Origin: Rhizobium sp. BK196
GTDB taxonomy: Bacteria; Pseudomonadota; Alphaproteobacteria; Rhizobiales; Rhizobiaceae
NCBI RefSeq assembly: GCF_014193255.1
Contig: NZ_JACHZB010000003.1
Coordinates: 310,001 to 374,000 of the forward strand
Reading direction: 5' to 3'
Length of the DNA stretch: 64,000 bases
Shown: in pieces, positions 38,644 to 47,642 of the stretch
How positions within the stretch are numbered: position 1 is the stretch's first letter
Layout: each line of letters starts with the position of its first letter
Made by a program: the position numbers and the translations under genes
Notes under the pieces: model-generated
The model's input: only the letters and a program-made list of their open reading frames with translations
Databases searched by the model: none
What the model was told of the DNA's origin: nothing

Positions 38644-39357
38644 TCAATCGCCCGAGCCGGAATTGCCCAATTCATTCAATACTTCGGCGGCAAGCGAACG
38701 GGTAATCCCTGTACTTCTGGAAAGCGCCAGCCGATCGAGCCTTTCGACAATCGTCTGGGCGGCGCTCAGCGACCGTTCCATGCGATTAACGATATAAAGG
38801 ACGAGTTTGTCATCTATATAAAGCTGCCGGTCGGCAAAGAGCTTGACGATGACCTGCGACAGCAATCCCTCATCGGGTTCGCCGATCTCGACGATCGTCG
38901 CGGCCTTCAGGCGCGAACGCAGATCAGGGAGCGTGACCGGCCAGGACATGGGCCAGAGACGGCTCGTCATCAGCAGGCTGGTGCCATTTTCCCGCACGCT
39001 GTTGATGACATGAAAGAGCTTGACGTCATCGAAGCCCGCGCGGTCCACATCTTCAAAAAGGACGGGACCATTCGCAGCCGTAATCGCAGCATCGGAACCG
39101 GCGAGGGGATGGATGACCTTCGCTCCGCTCAATTCCTTCCAGATGCCCGCGAGATGCGATTTGCCGGATCCAACGGGACCGGCAAGGATGACGACCGGCG
39201 ACGGCCAGCTCGGCCAGGCATCGACGATCGAAACGGCAGCGGCCAGCCGCTCCGAGACCAGGAGGTCATCGCGCCCGGTCGCGGCGTCATGCGAAAAGGC
39301 CAGGGGAAGCTGTTCTCCGGCCTTGCGCTTCGGATCAGCGTTCTTCACGTCATTCAT
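38644..39357 (-). CDS. hdaA: DnaA-related replication regulator HdaA
   Basis: 237-residue AAA+ protein related to Hda, which stimulates ATP hydrolysis by DnaA on the sliding clamp. Near the N-terminus GEQLPLAFSHD contains a QLPLAF clamp-binding motif. Walker A is GPVGSGKSHL, Walker B is VLFEDVDRAG, and a C-terminal SLSAAQTIVERLDRLAL matches domain III/IV. It overlaps the AI-2E permease gene by 8 nt, an arrangement usual in Rhizobiales. Confidence 0.88.
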   Translation of the reverse strand: MNDVKNADPKRKAGEQLPLAFSHDAATGRDDLLVSERLAAAVSIVDAWPSWPSPVVILAGPVGSGKSHLAGIWKELSGAKVIHPLAGSDAAITAANGPVLFEDVDRAGFDDVKLFHVINSVRENGTSLLMTSRLWPMSWPVTLPDLRSRLKAATIVEIGEPDEGLLSQVIVKLFADRQLYIDDKLVLYIVNRMERSLSAAQTIVERLDRLALSRSTGITRSLAAEVLNELGNSGSGD

Positions 39358-40474
39358 CGGAAACAGATTTCGTCTTCCCGGCCCGGCCGCCCGGCGACCC
39401 GCCATAGTAGAGATCGCTCTGAAGGTAGCGCGAAAGCGCGAAGCGGACAAGGACGCCGACCGCAGCAGCGGCCGGCACCGCGATCAGCAGACCGACGAAA
39501 CCAAAGAGTGCGCCGAAGGCAAAGAGCGCGAACATCAGCCAGACGGGATGCAGGCCGACGCTGGAGCCAACGAGCTTCGGCTGCAGGATGTTGCCTTCGA
39601 GAAACTGGCCGCTGAAGAAGACGGCAAGAACAGTGACGATCCATATATAATCGGGCCAGAACTGGACGATCGCCACACCGATTGCAAGCACAAGCCCGAC
39701 CATCGAGCCGACATAGGGGATGAAGCTGATCATGCCGGCGAAAAGCCCGATGAGCAGGCCGAAATTCAGGCCTACGATCGAGAGGCCAACAGCATAATAA
39801 ATGCCGAGGATGAGGCAAAGCGAACCCTGCCCTCTGATAAAGCCGGCAATTGCCTGATCCATCTCTCTGGCAATCTGGCGGACGTCGTCCACGTAATCGC
39901 GCGGCACCCACTGATCGACCTTGGCAACCATGCGGTCCCAGTCGAGCAGAATATAGAAGGCGACAACCGGGGTGATGACGAGCAGCGAGATGACGTCGAC
40001 AATCGCCTTGCCGGAGTTCCAGATCTGGGCAAAGAGCCCCGTCAGGAAACCCATGCCTTCCGACAGGATGCTGGAGAAATTACTCTTGATGGTGCCGAGC
40101 TGGCTTTTGATCCAGCCAGGCAGCACGGAATCCTGGTAGTCGGCGATGAATTGCTGCAGCAGGGTAATATAGCCCGGCACGCGCTGGGCAAAATCGTTGA
40201 ACTGGTTGATGAGAACTGGGATCAGGATCACCAGCGCCAGGGCGAAGACGATGACGAAGGCCACCAGGATGACGATGGTCGCCATCAGGCGGCTCAAGCC
40301 CAGCCGCTCCAGCCTGTCGGCCACCGGATCGAGAAAATAGGCGATCGTCATGCCGGCAATGAAGGGCAGCAGGATTGAACTGAAGATGTAAAGGAAAGCG
40401 ACGAAGACGAGCAGAACCGTCGCCCAGAAGATGACCTGGCGCTTCAAAATCGTTCCGCTGACCTGTTGTAGCAT
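39350..40474 (-). CDS. AI-2E (PerM) family permease
   Basis: 374-residue inner-membrane protein with about eight transmembrane helices and the AI-2E family pattern (AFYILLDWDRMVAKVDQWVP in the central region; ILGIYYAVGLSIVGLNFGLLIGLFAGMISFIPYVGSMVG). Substrate is not known; relatives export AI-2 or exchange Na+/H+. Divergent from purM. Confidence 0.88.
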   Translation of the reverse strand: MLQQVSGTILKRQVIFWATVLLVFVAFLYIFSSILLPFIAGMTIAYFLDPVADRLERLGLSRLMATIVILVAFVIVFALALVILIPVLINQFNDFAQRVPGYITLLQQFIADYQDSVLPGWIKSQLGTIKSNFSSILSEGMGFLTGLFAQIWNSGKAIVDVISLLVITPVVAFYILLDWDRMVAKVDQWVPRDYVDDVRQIAREMDQAIAGFIRGQGSLCLILGIYYAVGLSIVGLNFGLLIGLFAGMISFIPYVGSMVGLVLAIGVAIVQFWPDYIWIVTVLAVFFSGQFLEGNILQPKLVGSSVGLHPVWLMFALFAFGALFGFVGLLIAVPAAAAVGVLVRFALSRYLQSDLYYGGSPGGRAGKTKSVSDE

Positions 40475-40719
40475 CGCTTCCCCGCTGATCGCTCGCCCCT
40501 GCCCACGCCGCTTTAGAACGACCCTGGCCGCTCCAGCACATAGGATGGAGGCGCAAAGATGGTCAACCCAGTTGCACCGAATCCGGAAAGCGCACAGGGA
40601 TTAGCTGGAAAATGGGGGCTTTTCCCTTGCAACGCTTGCATAAAGCGCACTCTCATGCAATTGCGACCGGCATGTGACGCGGTCCCTTGTCCGCAGCTTT
40701 AAATCCTCCGGAGATCAGC
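40475..40719. promoter_or_regulatory. Divergent region, AI-2E permease gene / purM
   Basis: 245 nt holding promoters for two divergent units. An AT-richer stretch (TTGCAACGCTTGCATAAAGC near 40627-40646) upstream of purM may be its promoter. CTCCGGAG precedes the purM ATG as ribosome-binding site. No clear purine operator was recognised. Confidence 0.4.
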
Positions 40720-41793
40720 ATGAGCCAGTCTGGAAAAAACGGCCTGACCTATAGCGATGCAGGCGTCGACATCGATGCCGGTAACCTGATGGTGGAGAAG
40801 ATCAAGCCGGTCGTGCGCTCGACGCGCCGTCCGGGTGCCGACGGCGAGATCGGCGGCTTCGGCGGCCTCTTCGATCTCAAGGCCGCCGGCTTCACGGATC
40901 CCGTGCTCGTCGCCGCCAATGATGGCGTCGGCACCAAGCTGAAGATCGCGATCGATGCCGACTATCATGACACCGTTGGCATCGACCTCGTCGCCATGTG
41001 CGTCAACGACCTGGTGGTCCAGGGCGCAGAGCCCCTGTTCTTCCTCGACTATTTCGCGACCGGCAAGCTCGATCCGGATCAGGGTGCAGCGATCGTCGGC
41101 GGTATCGCTGCAGGCTGCCGCGAGGCGGGTTGCGCGCTGATCGGCGGTGAAACCGCGGAAATGCCAGGCATGTATTCCTCTGGCGATTACGATCTCGCCG
41201 GTTTTGCGGTGGGTGCAGCCGAACGTGGCAAGCTGCTGCCATCGGGCGATATTGCCGAAGGCGATGTCATTCTCGGCCTCTCCTCGTCCGGCGTCCACTC
41301 CAACGGCTTCTCGTTGGTGCGCAAGATCGTCTCGCTTTCCGGCCTCGACTGGGATGCGCCGGCACCCTTTGCCGAGGGCAAGAAGCTCGGCGAGGCGCTG
41401 CTGACGCCAACACGTATCTATGTGAAACCGCTTCTGAAGGCGATCCGCGAGACGAGCGCGCTGAAGGCGCTCGCCCATATCACCGGCGGCGGTTTCCCTG
41501 AAAATATTCCGCGGGTACTGCCCAAGCATCTCGCCGCCGAGATCGATCTTGCCGCCGTCGAGGCGCCAGCCGTTTTCTCGTGGCTTGCCAAGACGGGCGG
41601 CGTCGAAGCCAAGGAAATGCTGCGCACCTTCAACTGCGGCATCGGCATGATTGTCGTCGTCGCCGAGGAGAATGTCGCAGCAGTCTCCCAAGCGCTTGAA
41701 GCCGAAGGTGAGAAGGTCGTGACGCTCGGCCGCATGGTCGCCCGCGCCGAGGGCGATGCCGGCGTTATCTACAAGGGCACGCTTGCTCTATGA
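40720..41793 (+). CDS. purM: Phosphoribosylaminoimidazole synthetase (AIR synthetase)
   Basis: Fifth step of purine synthesis, 357 residues. Conserved [15 protein letters not shown] at the N-terminus, then [44 protein letters not shown] and [13 protein letters not shown]. Overlaps purN by 4 nt (ATGA), the usual purMN pair. Confidence 0.97.
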   Translation: MSQSGKNGLTYSDAGVDIDAGNLMVEKIKPVVRSTRRPGADGEIGGFGGLFDLKAAGFTDPVLVAANDGVGTKLKIAIDADYHDTVGIDLVAMCVNDLVVQGAEPLFFLDYFATGKLDPDQGAAIVGGIAAGCREAGCALIGGETAEMPGMYSSGDYDLAGFAVGAAERGKLLPSGDIAEGDVILGLSSSGVHSNGFSLVRKIVSLSGLDWDAPAPFAEGKKLGEALLTPTRIYVKPLLKAIRETSALKALAHITGGGFPENIPRVLPKHLAAEIDLAAVEAPAVFSWLAKTGGVEAKEMLRTFNCGIGMIVVVAEENVAAVSQALEAEGEKVVTLGRMVARAEGDAGVIYKGTLAL

Positions 41794-42455
41794 ATTCGCC
41801 GCGTAAACGCACTGTCGTCTTCATTTCCGGCGGCGGCTCCAACATGATGGCGTTGGTGCAGGCGGCAAAGGCTGAGGATTATCCGGCCGAGATCGTCGGC
41901 GTGATTTCCGACAAGGCCGATGCAGGCGGGCTTGCCAAGGCGGCGGCCGAGGGCATTCCGACTTTCGCGTTCGTGCGCAAAGACTATGTCAGCAAGGACG
42001 CTCACGAGGCGGCGATCCTTGCCGCGCTTGATGAGCTTTCGCCTGATATTATCTGCCTTGCGGGCTATATGCGGCTGCTCTCGGGCGCCTTCATCCAGCG
42101 CCATGAAGGCCGGATCCTCAACATCCACCCTTCCCTGCTGCCGCTCTTTCCAGGGCTGCACACGCATCAGCGGGCGATCGACGCCGGCATGCGGATCGCC
42201 GGCTGCACGGTTCATTTCGTCACCGAAGGCATGGATGAAGGCCCTGTTATCGGCCAGGCCGCCGTGCCTGTGCTTTCAGGCGACACCGCCGATGCGCTGG
42301 CAGGACGTGTGCTGGCCATCGAGCACCAGCTTTATCCGCAAGCTCTCCGTCTCTTTGCGGAAGGCAAGGTGAAGATGGAAGGCGGTAAAGCGGTCGGGGC
42401 GACAGCTTCCGCCACCGCCCCGAAATCCCAGCTTATTTCGTTGATCGGCGACTGA
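41790..42455 (+). CDS. purN: Phosphoribosylglycinamide formyltransferase
   Basis: Folate-dependent GAR transformylase, 221 residues. [13 protein letters not shown] at the start, and the catalytic Asn-His-Asp set: [17 protein letters not shown] and later [19 protein letters not shown]. Downstream 42457-42552 are palindromic repeats. Confidence 0.96.
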   Translation: MNSPRKRTVVFISGGGSNMMALVQAAKAEDYPAEIVGVISDKADAGGLAKAAAEGIPTFAFVRKDYVSKDAHEAAILAALDELSPDIICLAGYMRLLSGAFIQRHEGRILNIHPSLLPLFPGLHTHQRAIDAGMRIAGCTVHFVTEGMDEGPVIGQAAVPVLSGDTADALAGRVLAIEHQLYPQALRLFAEGKVKMEGGKAVGATASATAPKSQLISLIGD

Positions 42456-42456
42456 A

Positions 42457-42500
42457 GCAATTCCAGCAAAAGCGCTAAGCGGTTTTGCGTCCGCAATTGC
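42457..42500. repeat. Rhizobial palindromic repeat after purN
   Basis: Nested stem: GCAATT / AATTGC outer, GCAAAA / TTTTGC middle, CGCT-A-AGCG inner. Starts 1 nt after the purN stop and could also act in 3'-end formation. I recognise the type as a dispersed rhizobial intergenic repeat. Confidence 0.7.
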
Positions 42501-42519
42501 GTGAAAACCCGTAGCCAGG

Positions 42520-42552
42520 GCAGTTCCGTCGTTCGAAGAGAAACGGAAGTGC
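42520..42552. repeat. Second palindromic repeat in the same gap
   Basis: GCA-G-TTCCGT (42520-42529) pairs with ACGGAA-G-TGC (42543-42552) around TTCGAA. Resembles another dispersed repeat with a TTCGAA-containing loop known from Rhizobium and Agrobacterium intergenic DNA. Confidence 0.6.
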
Positions 42553-42830
42553 TCTGCCTTCAGCCACAAGGGTCTGAAGCGGATGCAGCGTGCATGGCTA
42601 TAGACGAACTGGCCGCCGCCGCAGGTGGCGCGGATTCGATGCACATCGCCCGGCAGAACGGACGGCGTTCGACGTGGCCATCGCTCCGGCAGCGGGAGAC
42701 GCTCCCCACCATTTCCGACAACCTAGCCGTTCTCAATCCGCACAGAACCTTCGCCCATCTGCCTCGCCGACAGATTTGTGGTCACCGATCCTGCCCAGTA
42801 TTTGCGTCGGAGCCGGAGGCGGCCATCGTA
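42553..42830. other. Non-coding remainder of the purN-padR gap
   Basis: About 280 nt between the repeats and the padR promoter. An open frame continues in frame with PadR from 42501, but it has no PadR-like sequence, no good start and reads through the repeats. I see no RNA element here; it may be a degraded junction where the padR cassette entered. Confidence 0.4.
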
Positions 42831-42860
42831 TTGACTAGTTATAATCTTACTAGTAATAAT
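42831..42860. promoter_or_regulatory. Promoter/operator of the padR cassette
   Basis: Two ACTAGT palindromes (42834-42839 and 42849-42854), spaced 15 nt centre to centre, flank a TATAAT -10 hexamer (42840-42845). The pair itself forms an imperfect dyad. The layout fits self-repression by the adjacent PadR protein. The start codon lies only 15 nt after the -10, with no ribosome-binding site, so the message may be nearly leaderless. Confidence 0.6.
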
Positions 42861-43487
42861 ATGACTATGACATCGATCAAACGCTCTCCAATCGCTCTCG
42901 CCGTCCTTGCAATGCTCATGGAAGAGCCGCTGCACCCTTACCGAATGCAGCAGCTCATCAAGGAGCGGGGCAAGGACGAGGTGATCAATGTCACGCAGAG
43001 GGCGAGCCTTTATCAGACGATCCAGCGGCTTGAACGCGAGGCTTTGATCACCCCACGGAAAACAATCCGGGATGACAAGCGTCCCGAGCGGACGGTGTAC
43101 GAGATAACCAGGAAAGGCCGCGACGTCGCGCTGGACTGGATGCGGGCCATATTGTCGACCCCAACGCGGGAATATCCGGAATTCCCCGCAGCCATATCGT
43201 TTCTTCCGCTGCTTTCGCCTGATGATGTGGCAAGCCAGCTTGAGCTCAGAGCAAAAGCCATGGAGGCGGAGCTTCGCCGGATCGACGAGACTCTGCACGA
43301 AGCGCAGGCCGTCCCAAGGCTCTTCCTGCTCGAGATGGAATATCTCCGAGCGCTTCACGCAACCGAATTGTCCTGGGTCACCAGCGTTGTCGCGAACCTG
43401 CGCGCCCAGCGCATCACCTGGACGGAAGAGTGGCTGAGGCAGATCGCCACCCAATTCACCATCGAACCTAAACTCGACCAGGACTAG
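42861..43487 (+). CDS. PadR-family transcriptional regulator
   Basis: 208-residue winged-helix repressor: SPIALAVLAMLMEEPLHPYRMQQLIKERGKD (N-terminal wHTH), RASLYQTIQRLEREALI (recognition helix) and RPERTVYEITRKGRDVALDWM (wing). The C-terminal half is the helical dimer region. Ends 4 nt before the monooxygenase gene, so the two form an operon, presumably responsive to a substrate of that enzyme. An ATG at 42867 is an alternative start. Confidence 0.9.
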   Translation: MTMTSIKRSPIALAVLAMLMEEPLHPYRMQQLIKERGKDEVINVTQRASLYQTIQRLEREALITPRKTIRDDKRPERTVYEITRKGRDVALDWMRAILSTPTREYPEFPAAISFLPLLSPDDVASQLELRAKAMEAELRRIDETLHEAQAVPRLFLLEMEYLRALHATELSWVTSVVANLRAQRITWTEEWLRQIATQFTIEPKLDQD

Positions 43488-43491
43488 AACC

Positions 43492-44790
43492 ATGAAGGTT
43501 TTGATTATCGGCGCCGGGACTGGCGGTCTGGCGCTCGCTCATCTGCTCAAGGGGGCCGGCATCAGCGTTGCGGTGTATGAGCGCGACCGCGCGCCGAACG
43601 CCGACATCGGCGGGTATCGCGTCGGAATCAGCCCAGCTGGAAGCCGCGCGCTGAAAGCCTGTGTCCCCGACGAACTCTACGACCTCTATGTCGCCACCTG
43701 CGCCAGGTCACCGCGCTATTTCAACATGCTGACCGAACAGCTTGGCGAAGTGCTGAGCTTCGATATCGAAGATGCAGGCCCGAATGCTCTGGATGGCGAA
43801 CGGAACGTCATTCGAAAGACGCTGAGGCGGGTTCTGCTCAGGGGACTTGAAGCAGAGGTATTCTTCGAGAAGACGTTTCAAGCCTACACAAATAACGCCG
43901 ACGGATCAGTCACTGCTCGTTTTCAGGATGGAAGCCTCGCGACAGGTGATGTCCTTGTGGGGGCGGACGGCACGAGTTCGACTTTGCGTAAGCAACGTCT
44001 GCCGGAAGCGCGCCTCGAAGACACGGGGATCGTGTCGCTCGGGGGTAAAATTCCCATGACGGCCGAAACGAAGGCTCTGCTGTCGGACAAAATGTTCAAG
44101 GGCATGTCGCTGATTATGGCGCCGATGGGCTTTGGCGCCATCATTCACTCGCTCGAGTTCGCCCATAGCAGAAACGACCCTGGCTTTGCTGCCCGTTGGC
44201 CGGATTTCGTCGAAGCCCTCGACGAAGATAGTATCGGCTGGGGCATATGGGGCGCTCGGCAGAACTTCCCGCAGGATCCCGCCGGCCTGAGCGGCGAACA
44301 ATTGCGAGAGCTTGGCTTGGAGATCGCTTGGGACTGGCATCCGCACTTGCGGACGATCATCCGTATGACGGAACCCGCGACGATCCATGATGTGAAGATG
44401 AGGACCTCGGTACCGCTGAGGCCCTGGACGAGTTCAAATGTCACCCTGGTCGGCGACGCCGTCCACACGATGACACCCGGGCGAGGCGCAGGTGCCAATA
44501 CGGCGCTTCGCGATGCCGCTCTGCTTGGACGCATGCTGATCGAAGCTGACCAGGGACGAAAGTCGCTCCTCGAAGCCATACGAGCCTACGAGATCGAGAT
44601 GCTTCGCTATAGTACCGAAGCTGTCCGAGAATCGAAAAAGCAGATGGATGCCGGCGATCTGGCTCATCGGCCGATTATCGGCAGGCTTCAGCTCGGTGTC
44701 GCGCGTGGCGTCATGCGCACCGTCAACGCAATACCTGCGCTTAGGCGGCGCACCTTTCGGCAAATGATGCGCGTTCGCGGGGAAAACTGA
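43492..44790 (+). CDS. FAD-dependent monooxygenase (PHBH-like)
   Basis: 432-residue flavoprotein hydroxylase. The FAD Rossmann motif is MKVLIIGAGTGGLALAHLLKG, the DG motif GADGTSSTLRKQ near residue 160, and the GD motif LVGDAVHTMTPGRGAGANTALRDA near 320. Similar enzymes hydroxylate aromatics or inactivate tetracycline-type drugs. Cotranscribed with a PadR repressor, which suggests a detoxification or antibiotic-response role; substrate unknown. Confidence 0.9.
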   Translation: MKVLIIGAGTGGLALAHLLKGAGISVAVYERDRAPNADIGGYRVGISPAGSRALKACVPDELYDLYVATCARSPRYFNMLTEQLGEVLSFDIEDAGPNALDGERNVIRKTLRRVLLRGLEAEVFFEKTFQAYTNNADGSVTARFQDGSLATGDVLVGADGTSSTLRKQRLPEARLEDTGIVSLGGKIPMTAETKALLSDKMFKGMSLIMAPMGFGAIIHSLEFAHSRNDPGFAARWPDFVEALDEDSIGWGIWGARQNFPQDPAGLSGEQLRELGLEIAWDWHPHLRTIIRMTEPATIHDVKMRTSVPLRPWTSSNVTLVGDAVHTMTPGRGAGANTALRDAALLGRMLIEADQGRKSLLEAIRAYEIEMLRYSTEAVRESKKQMDAGDLAHRPIIGRLQLGVARGVMRTVNAIPALRRRTFRQMMRVRGEN

Positions 44791-44836
44791 CCTTGTCGCG
44801 GATCATCTCGATCCGCCCCATCGATCGGCTTGCCCG

Positions 44837-45427
44837 TTATCGAACTTCGCCTTTGTTCAACAATACCCACTGCAGCAGCGTGATCGTCTTGAGATCGATG
44901 ATCTCTCCCCTTTCGACCATCACGAAGGCTTCCTGCAGCGGGACTTCCAGCACCTCGATATCCTCGTGCTCTTCTGCAAGGCCGCCGCCGTCGGATATGC
45001 GATCGTCGGCGTCGATCGTTGCGGCAAAGAAATGTACGACTTCGGTAATGGAGCCGGGCGCCGTATAGGACTTGAAGAGGAAACGGACGTCGCGGACCGT
45101 ATAACCCGTTTCCTCCATCGCCTCGCGACGGATGGCGGCTTCGGGTTCGTCGCCGTCGAGCAGGCCAGCCGGGACTTCGATCATCCAGGCGGGGTCGCCG
45201 TTCAGATACACCGGCAGGCGGAACTGCTTCACCAGTACGACGACATCGCGCTTGGGATCGTAAAGCAGGATGCAGGCGGCCGGGGTGCGGTGGTAGACCT
45301 CGCGTGGCAGGCGATGGGTCTCGCCCTTTCGGTCGGTATAATCGAGCTGATAACCGACCAGCTTCGTCCATCCGTCGGACAGGGTTGCCTTGCCGACGAT
45401 TTCCACTTTTGCTTTCGATTGCGTCAT
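44837..45427 (-). CDS. Nudix hydrolase (ADP-sugar pyrophosphatase type)
   Basis: 196-residue protein with the Nudix box GLLDGDEPEAAIRREAMEETGY around residue 85 and the ADP-ribose pyrophosphatase-like N-terminal beta region (REVYHRTPAACILLYDPKRDVVVLVKQFR). Start overlaps the stop of the molybdenum oxidoreductase gene by 4 nt (ATGA), so they are coupled, an unusual pairing. Confidence 0.9.
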   Translation of the reverse strand: MTQSKAKVEIVGKATLSDGWTKLVGYQLDYTDRKGETHRLPREVYHRTPAACILLYDPKRDVVVLVKQFRLPVYLNGDPAWMIEVPAGLLDGDEPEAAIRREAMEETGYTVRDVRFLFKSYTAPGSITEVVHFFAATIDADDRISDGGGLAEEHEDIEVLEVPLQEAFVMVERGEIIDLKTITLLQWVLLNKGEVR

Positions 45428-47559
45428 AAGGCTTCCTTGGCGGCATCCTTGCGGAGCCAGACCTTATTGTCATGGACGGCGGCGCCGCCATAGGGCGCCA
45501 CGGGATCGGCGCCGGTGAGTACGTTGATGCCTTCGCCGTCAACATGCGCCTTGTTGGGCCAGAGACCTTCGGCAATCAGAACGCCTGGCTTGACCTCGAT
45601 CGTCACGCGGGCGTGGATGCGCAGGTCACCGCGTACATTGCCGATGCGGACGAGATCGCCATCGCCGACGCCATTGGCCTCGGCATCAACAGGGTTGATC
45701 ATCACTTCCGGACGGCCTTCCTTTTGGCGCGAAGTTCTGGTTTCCGTGAAGCTCGAATTCAGGAAGTTACGCGCCGGCGAAGTCGCCAGGCGGAACGGAT
45801 GTTCAGGGTCGGCAAGTTCGATGACGTCGACCTGATCCGGGAATGGCGGCAGTTCGGCATAGGGGCCGAGCGTGCCGACGGAAGCTGGCGGTTTGTTCGG
45901 TGAGGCGCCGTTTATCCAGTCCGGCCGAAAGTGGAACTTGCCGTCGGCATGGGCGAAACCATTGAGATAGTGCGCGTCCTCAAAAGCCGGCTGGCGGTCG
46001 AACCATTTGTGCTCGAGGAAATGGTCGTAGTCCGGCAGATTGCTCGCCGCCAGAACGCGATCGACCATTTCGCGGGCCGTGAAGCCGAAGCCGGGGCGGT
46101 CGGAGACACCGAGGCGTTTTGCCAGTTCCTCGATGACGAAGAGGTTGGTGCGTACGGTCTCCGGCGGCTCGACGAGCTTGGGGCCAAGCAGAATGTGGTT
46201 CTGGCCGCCGGCGCGATAGATATCCTCGTGCTCGACGAACATGGTGGCGGGAATGACGATATCGGCCATTTCGGCCGTCTCGGTCATGAACTGTTCATGC
46301 ACGGCAACGAAGAGGTCGTCTCGCGCAAAGCCTTGTTTCACCAGCCTCTGTTCCGGGGCGATATTCACCGGATTGGTGTTCTGGATCAGCATGGCCGTAA
46401 CAGGGCCGCGATCGCGCAACGCCACGGCATCGCCGGTCAGCGCTCGGCCGATCTGCGACTGGTCGATCATGCGGATGCCATCATCCTTCATCGACTTGCC
46501 GGTCAGCTCCGCATTGTTCATGCGGAAGATATCGCTGTTGGAATGGAAGGCACCGCCGCCCTCATATTGCCAGGAGCCGAGCACGGTGGCGACCGAAGCC
46601 GCCGCATGCATTGCGACCGCGCCATTGCGCTGGCGGGTGAAGCCGTAGCCGAGGCGGAAGAATGTCTTTTTCGTCGTGCCGACGAGTTTGCCGAAGGCTT
46701 CGATCTCCTCGACCGAAAGGCCGGTGATTGCGGCGGCCCATTCCGGCGTCTTTGCCTTCAGATGCGCTTCGAGACCGGCGGGGTCGTCGGCATATTTCGC
46801 CATGTAGTCGCGGTCGGCATAACCGTCGCGGAAGGCGATATGCATGACGGCGCAGGCAAGGGCCGCATCGGTGCCGGGCTTGACGATGAGCGCCATGTCG
46901 GCCTGTTTCATCGTCGGATTGTCGTAGATGTCGACGACGACGATCTTGGCGCCGCGTTCCTTGCGCGACTTGATCGCGTGGGTCATCACATTGACCTGCG
47001 TGGCGACCGCATTGGTGCCCCAGATGACAACGCAGTCTGTGCGCGCCATCTCGCGCGGATCGGGCCCGCGCAGCATGCCGGTTGCCATGGTGAAGCCGGT
47101 CCAGGCAGGATTGGTGCAGATCGAGGAGAAGAAGCCCGAATAACGCTTGGCATGGCGCAGGCGCTCGATCGAGTCGCGCTGCACCCAGCCCATGGTGCCA
47201 GCGTAGAAATAAGGCCAGATGGCCTCACTGCCATCCTTGGCCTCGGCCTTCACGAAGGCTTCGGCAATCTCGTCCAGCGCGTCATCCCACGAAATCTGCT
47301 GCCACTGCCCTGCCCCCTTGGCGCCGGTGCGGCGCAGCGGGTGCATGAGACGGTCCGGATGATAGAGGCGCTCGGCATAGCGGGCGACCTTGGCGCAGAT
47401 GACGCCCGACGTGTAGGAATGGTCGTTCGCACCCCTGATACGGCCGATGCGGCCGTCTTCCGTAATATCCACCTCCAGCGCGCAGGTGGAGGGACAGTCA
47501 TGTGGGCAGGCCGTATGGCCGATCCGGGATTTGGCGTGGATGGGGGTCGCAATGTTCAT
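45424..47559 (-). CDS. Molybdopterin-dependent oxidoreductase, [4Fe-4S] type
   Basis: 711-residue cytoplasmic-looking member of the formate dehydrogenase/nitrate reductase superfamily. N-terminal 4Fe-4S cluster ligands: Cys18, Cys22, Cys26 and Cys55 (HTACPHDCPSTCALEV ... GVICAK). Molybdopterin-binding segments follow (VVIWGTNAVATQVNVMTHAI, AMLIQNTNPVNIAPEQRLV) and a C-terminal MopB_C domain (ARNFLNSSFTETRTSRQKEGRPEVMINPVDA). The start at 47559 is preceded by unconserved frame to 47898. No Tat signal and no partner subunit is next to it. Substrate unknown. Confidence 0.9.
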   Translation of the reverse strand: MNIATPIHAKSRIGHTACPHDCPSTCALEVDITEDGRIGRIRGANDHSYTSGVICAKVARYAERLYHPDRLMHPLRRTGAKGAGQWQQISWDDALDEIAEAFVKAEAKDGSEAIWPYFYAGTMGWVQRDSIERLRHAKRYSGFFSSICTNPAWTGFTMATGMLRGPDPREMARTDCVVIWGTNAVATQVNVMTHAIKSRKERGAKIVVVDIYDNPTMKQADMALIVKPGTDAALACAVMHIAFRDGYADRDYMAKYADDPAGLEAHLKAKTPEWAAAITGLSVEEIEAFGKLVGTTKKTFFRLGYGFTRQRNGAVAMHAAASVATVLGSWQYEGGGAFHSNSDIFRMNNAELTGKSMKDDGIRMIDQSQIGRALTGDAVALRDRGPVTAMLIQNTNPVNIAPEQRLVKQGFARDDLFVAVHEQFMTETAEMADIVIPATMFVEHEDIYRAGGQNHILLGPKLVEPPETVRTNLFVIEELAKRLGVSDRPGFGFTAREMVDRVLAASNLPDYDHFLEHKWFDRQPAFEDAHYLNGFAHADGKFHFRPDWINGASPNKPPASVGTLGPYAELPPFPDQVDVIELADPEHPFRLATSPARNFLNSSFTETRTSRQKEGRPEVMINPVDAEANGVGDGDLVRIGNVRGDLRIHARVTIEVKPGVLIAEGLWPNKAHVDGEGINVLTGADPVAPYGGAAVHDNKVWLRKDAAKEAL

Positions 47560-47642
47560 GCGATTTCTATATGCCAAGGCTCGACCGCTCAAAAGGCACA
47601 AAAACGCCCAATGATCCGAATTCATAACAGGCATCAGCGAAA

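Noticed and set aside
42501..42860. N-terminal extension of PadR by 120 codons
   Set aside because: It runs through palindromic repeats and the TATAAT promoter, has no PadR-like sequence, and the family start is at 42861 or 42867.
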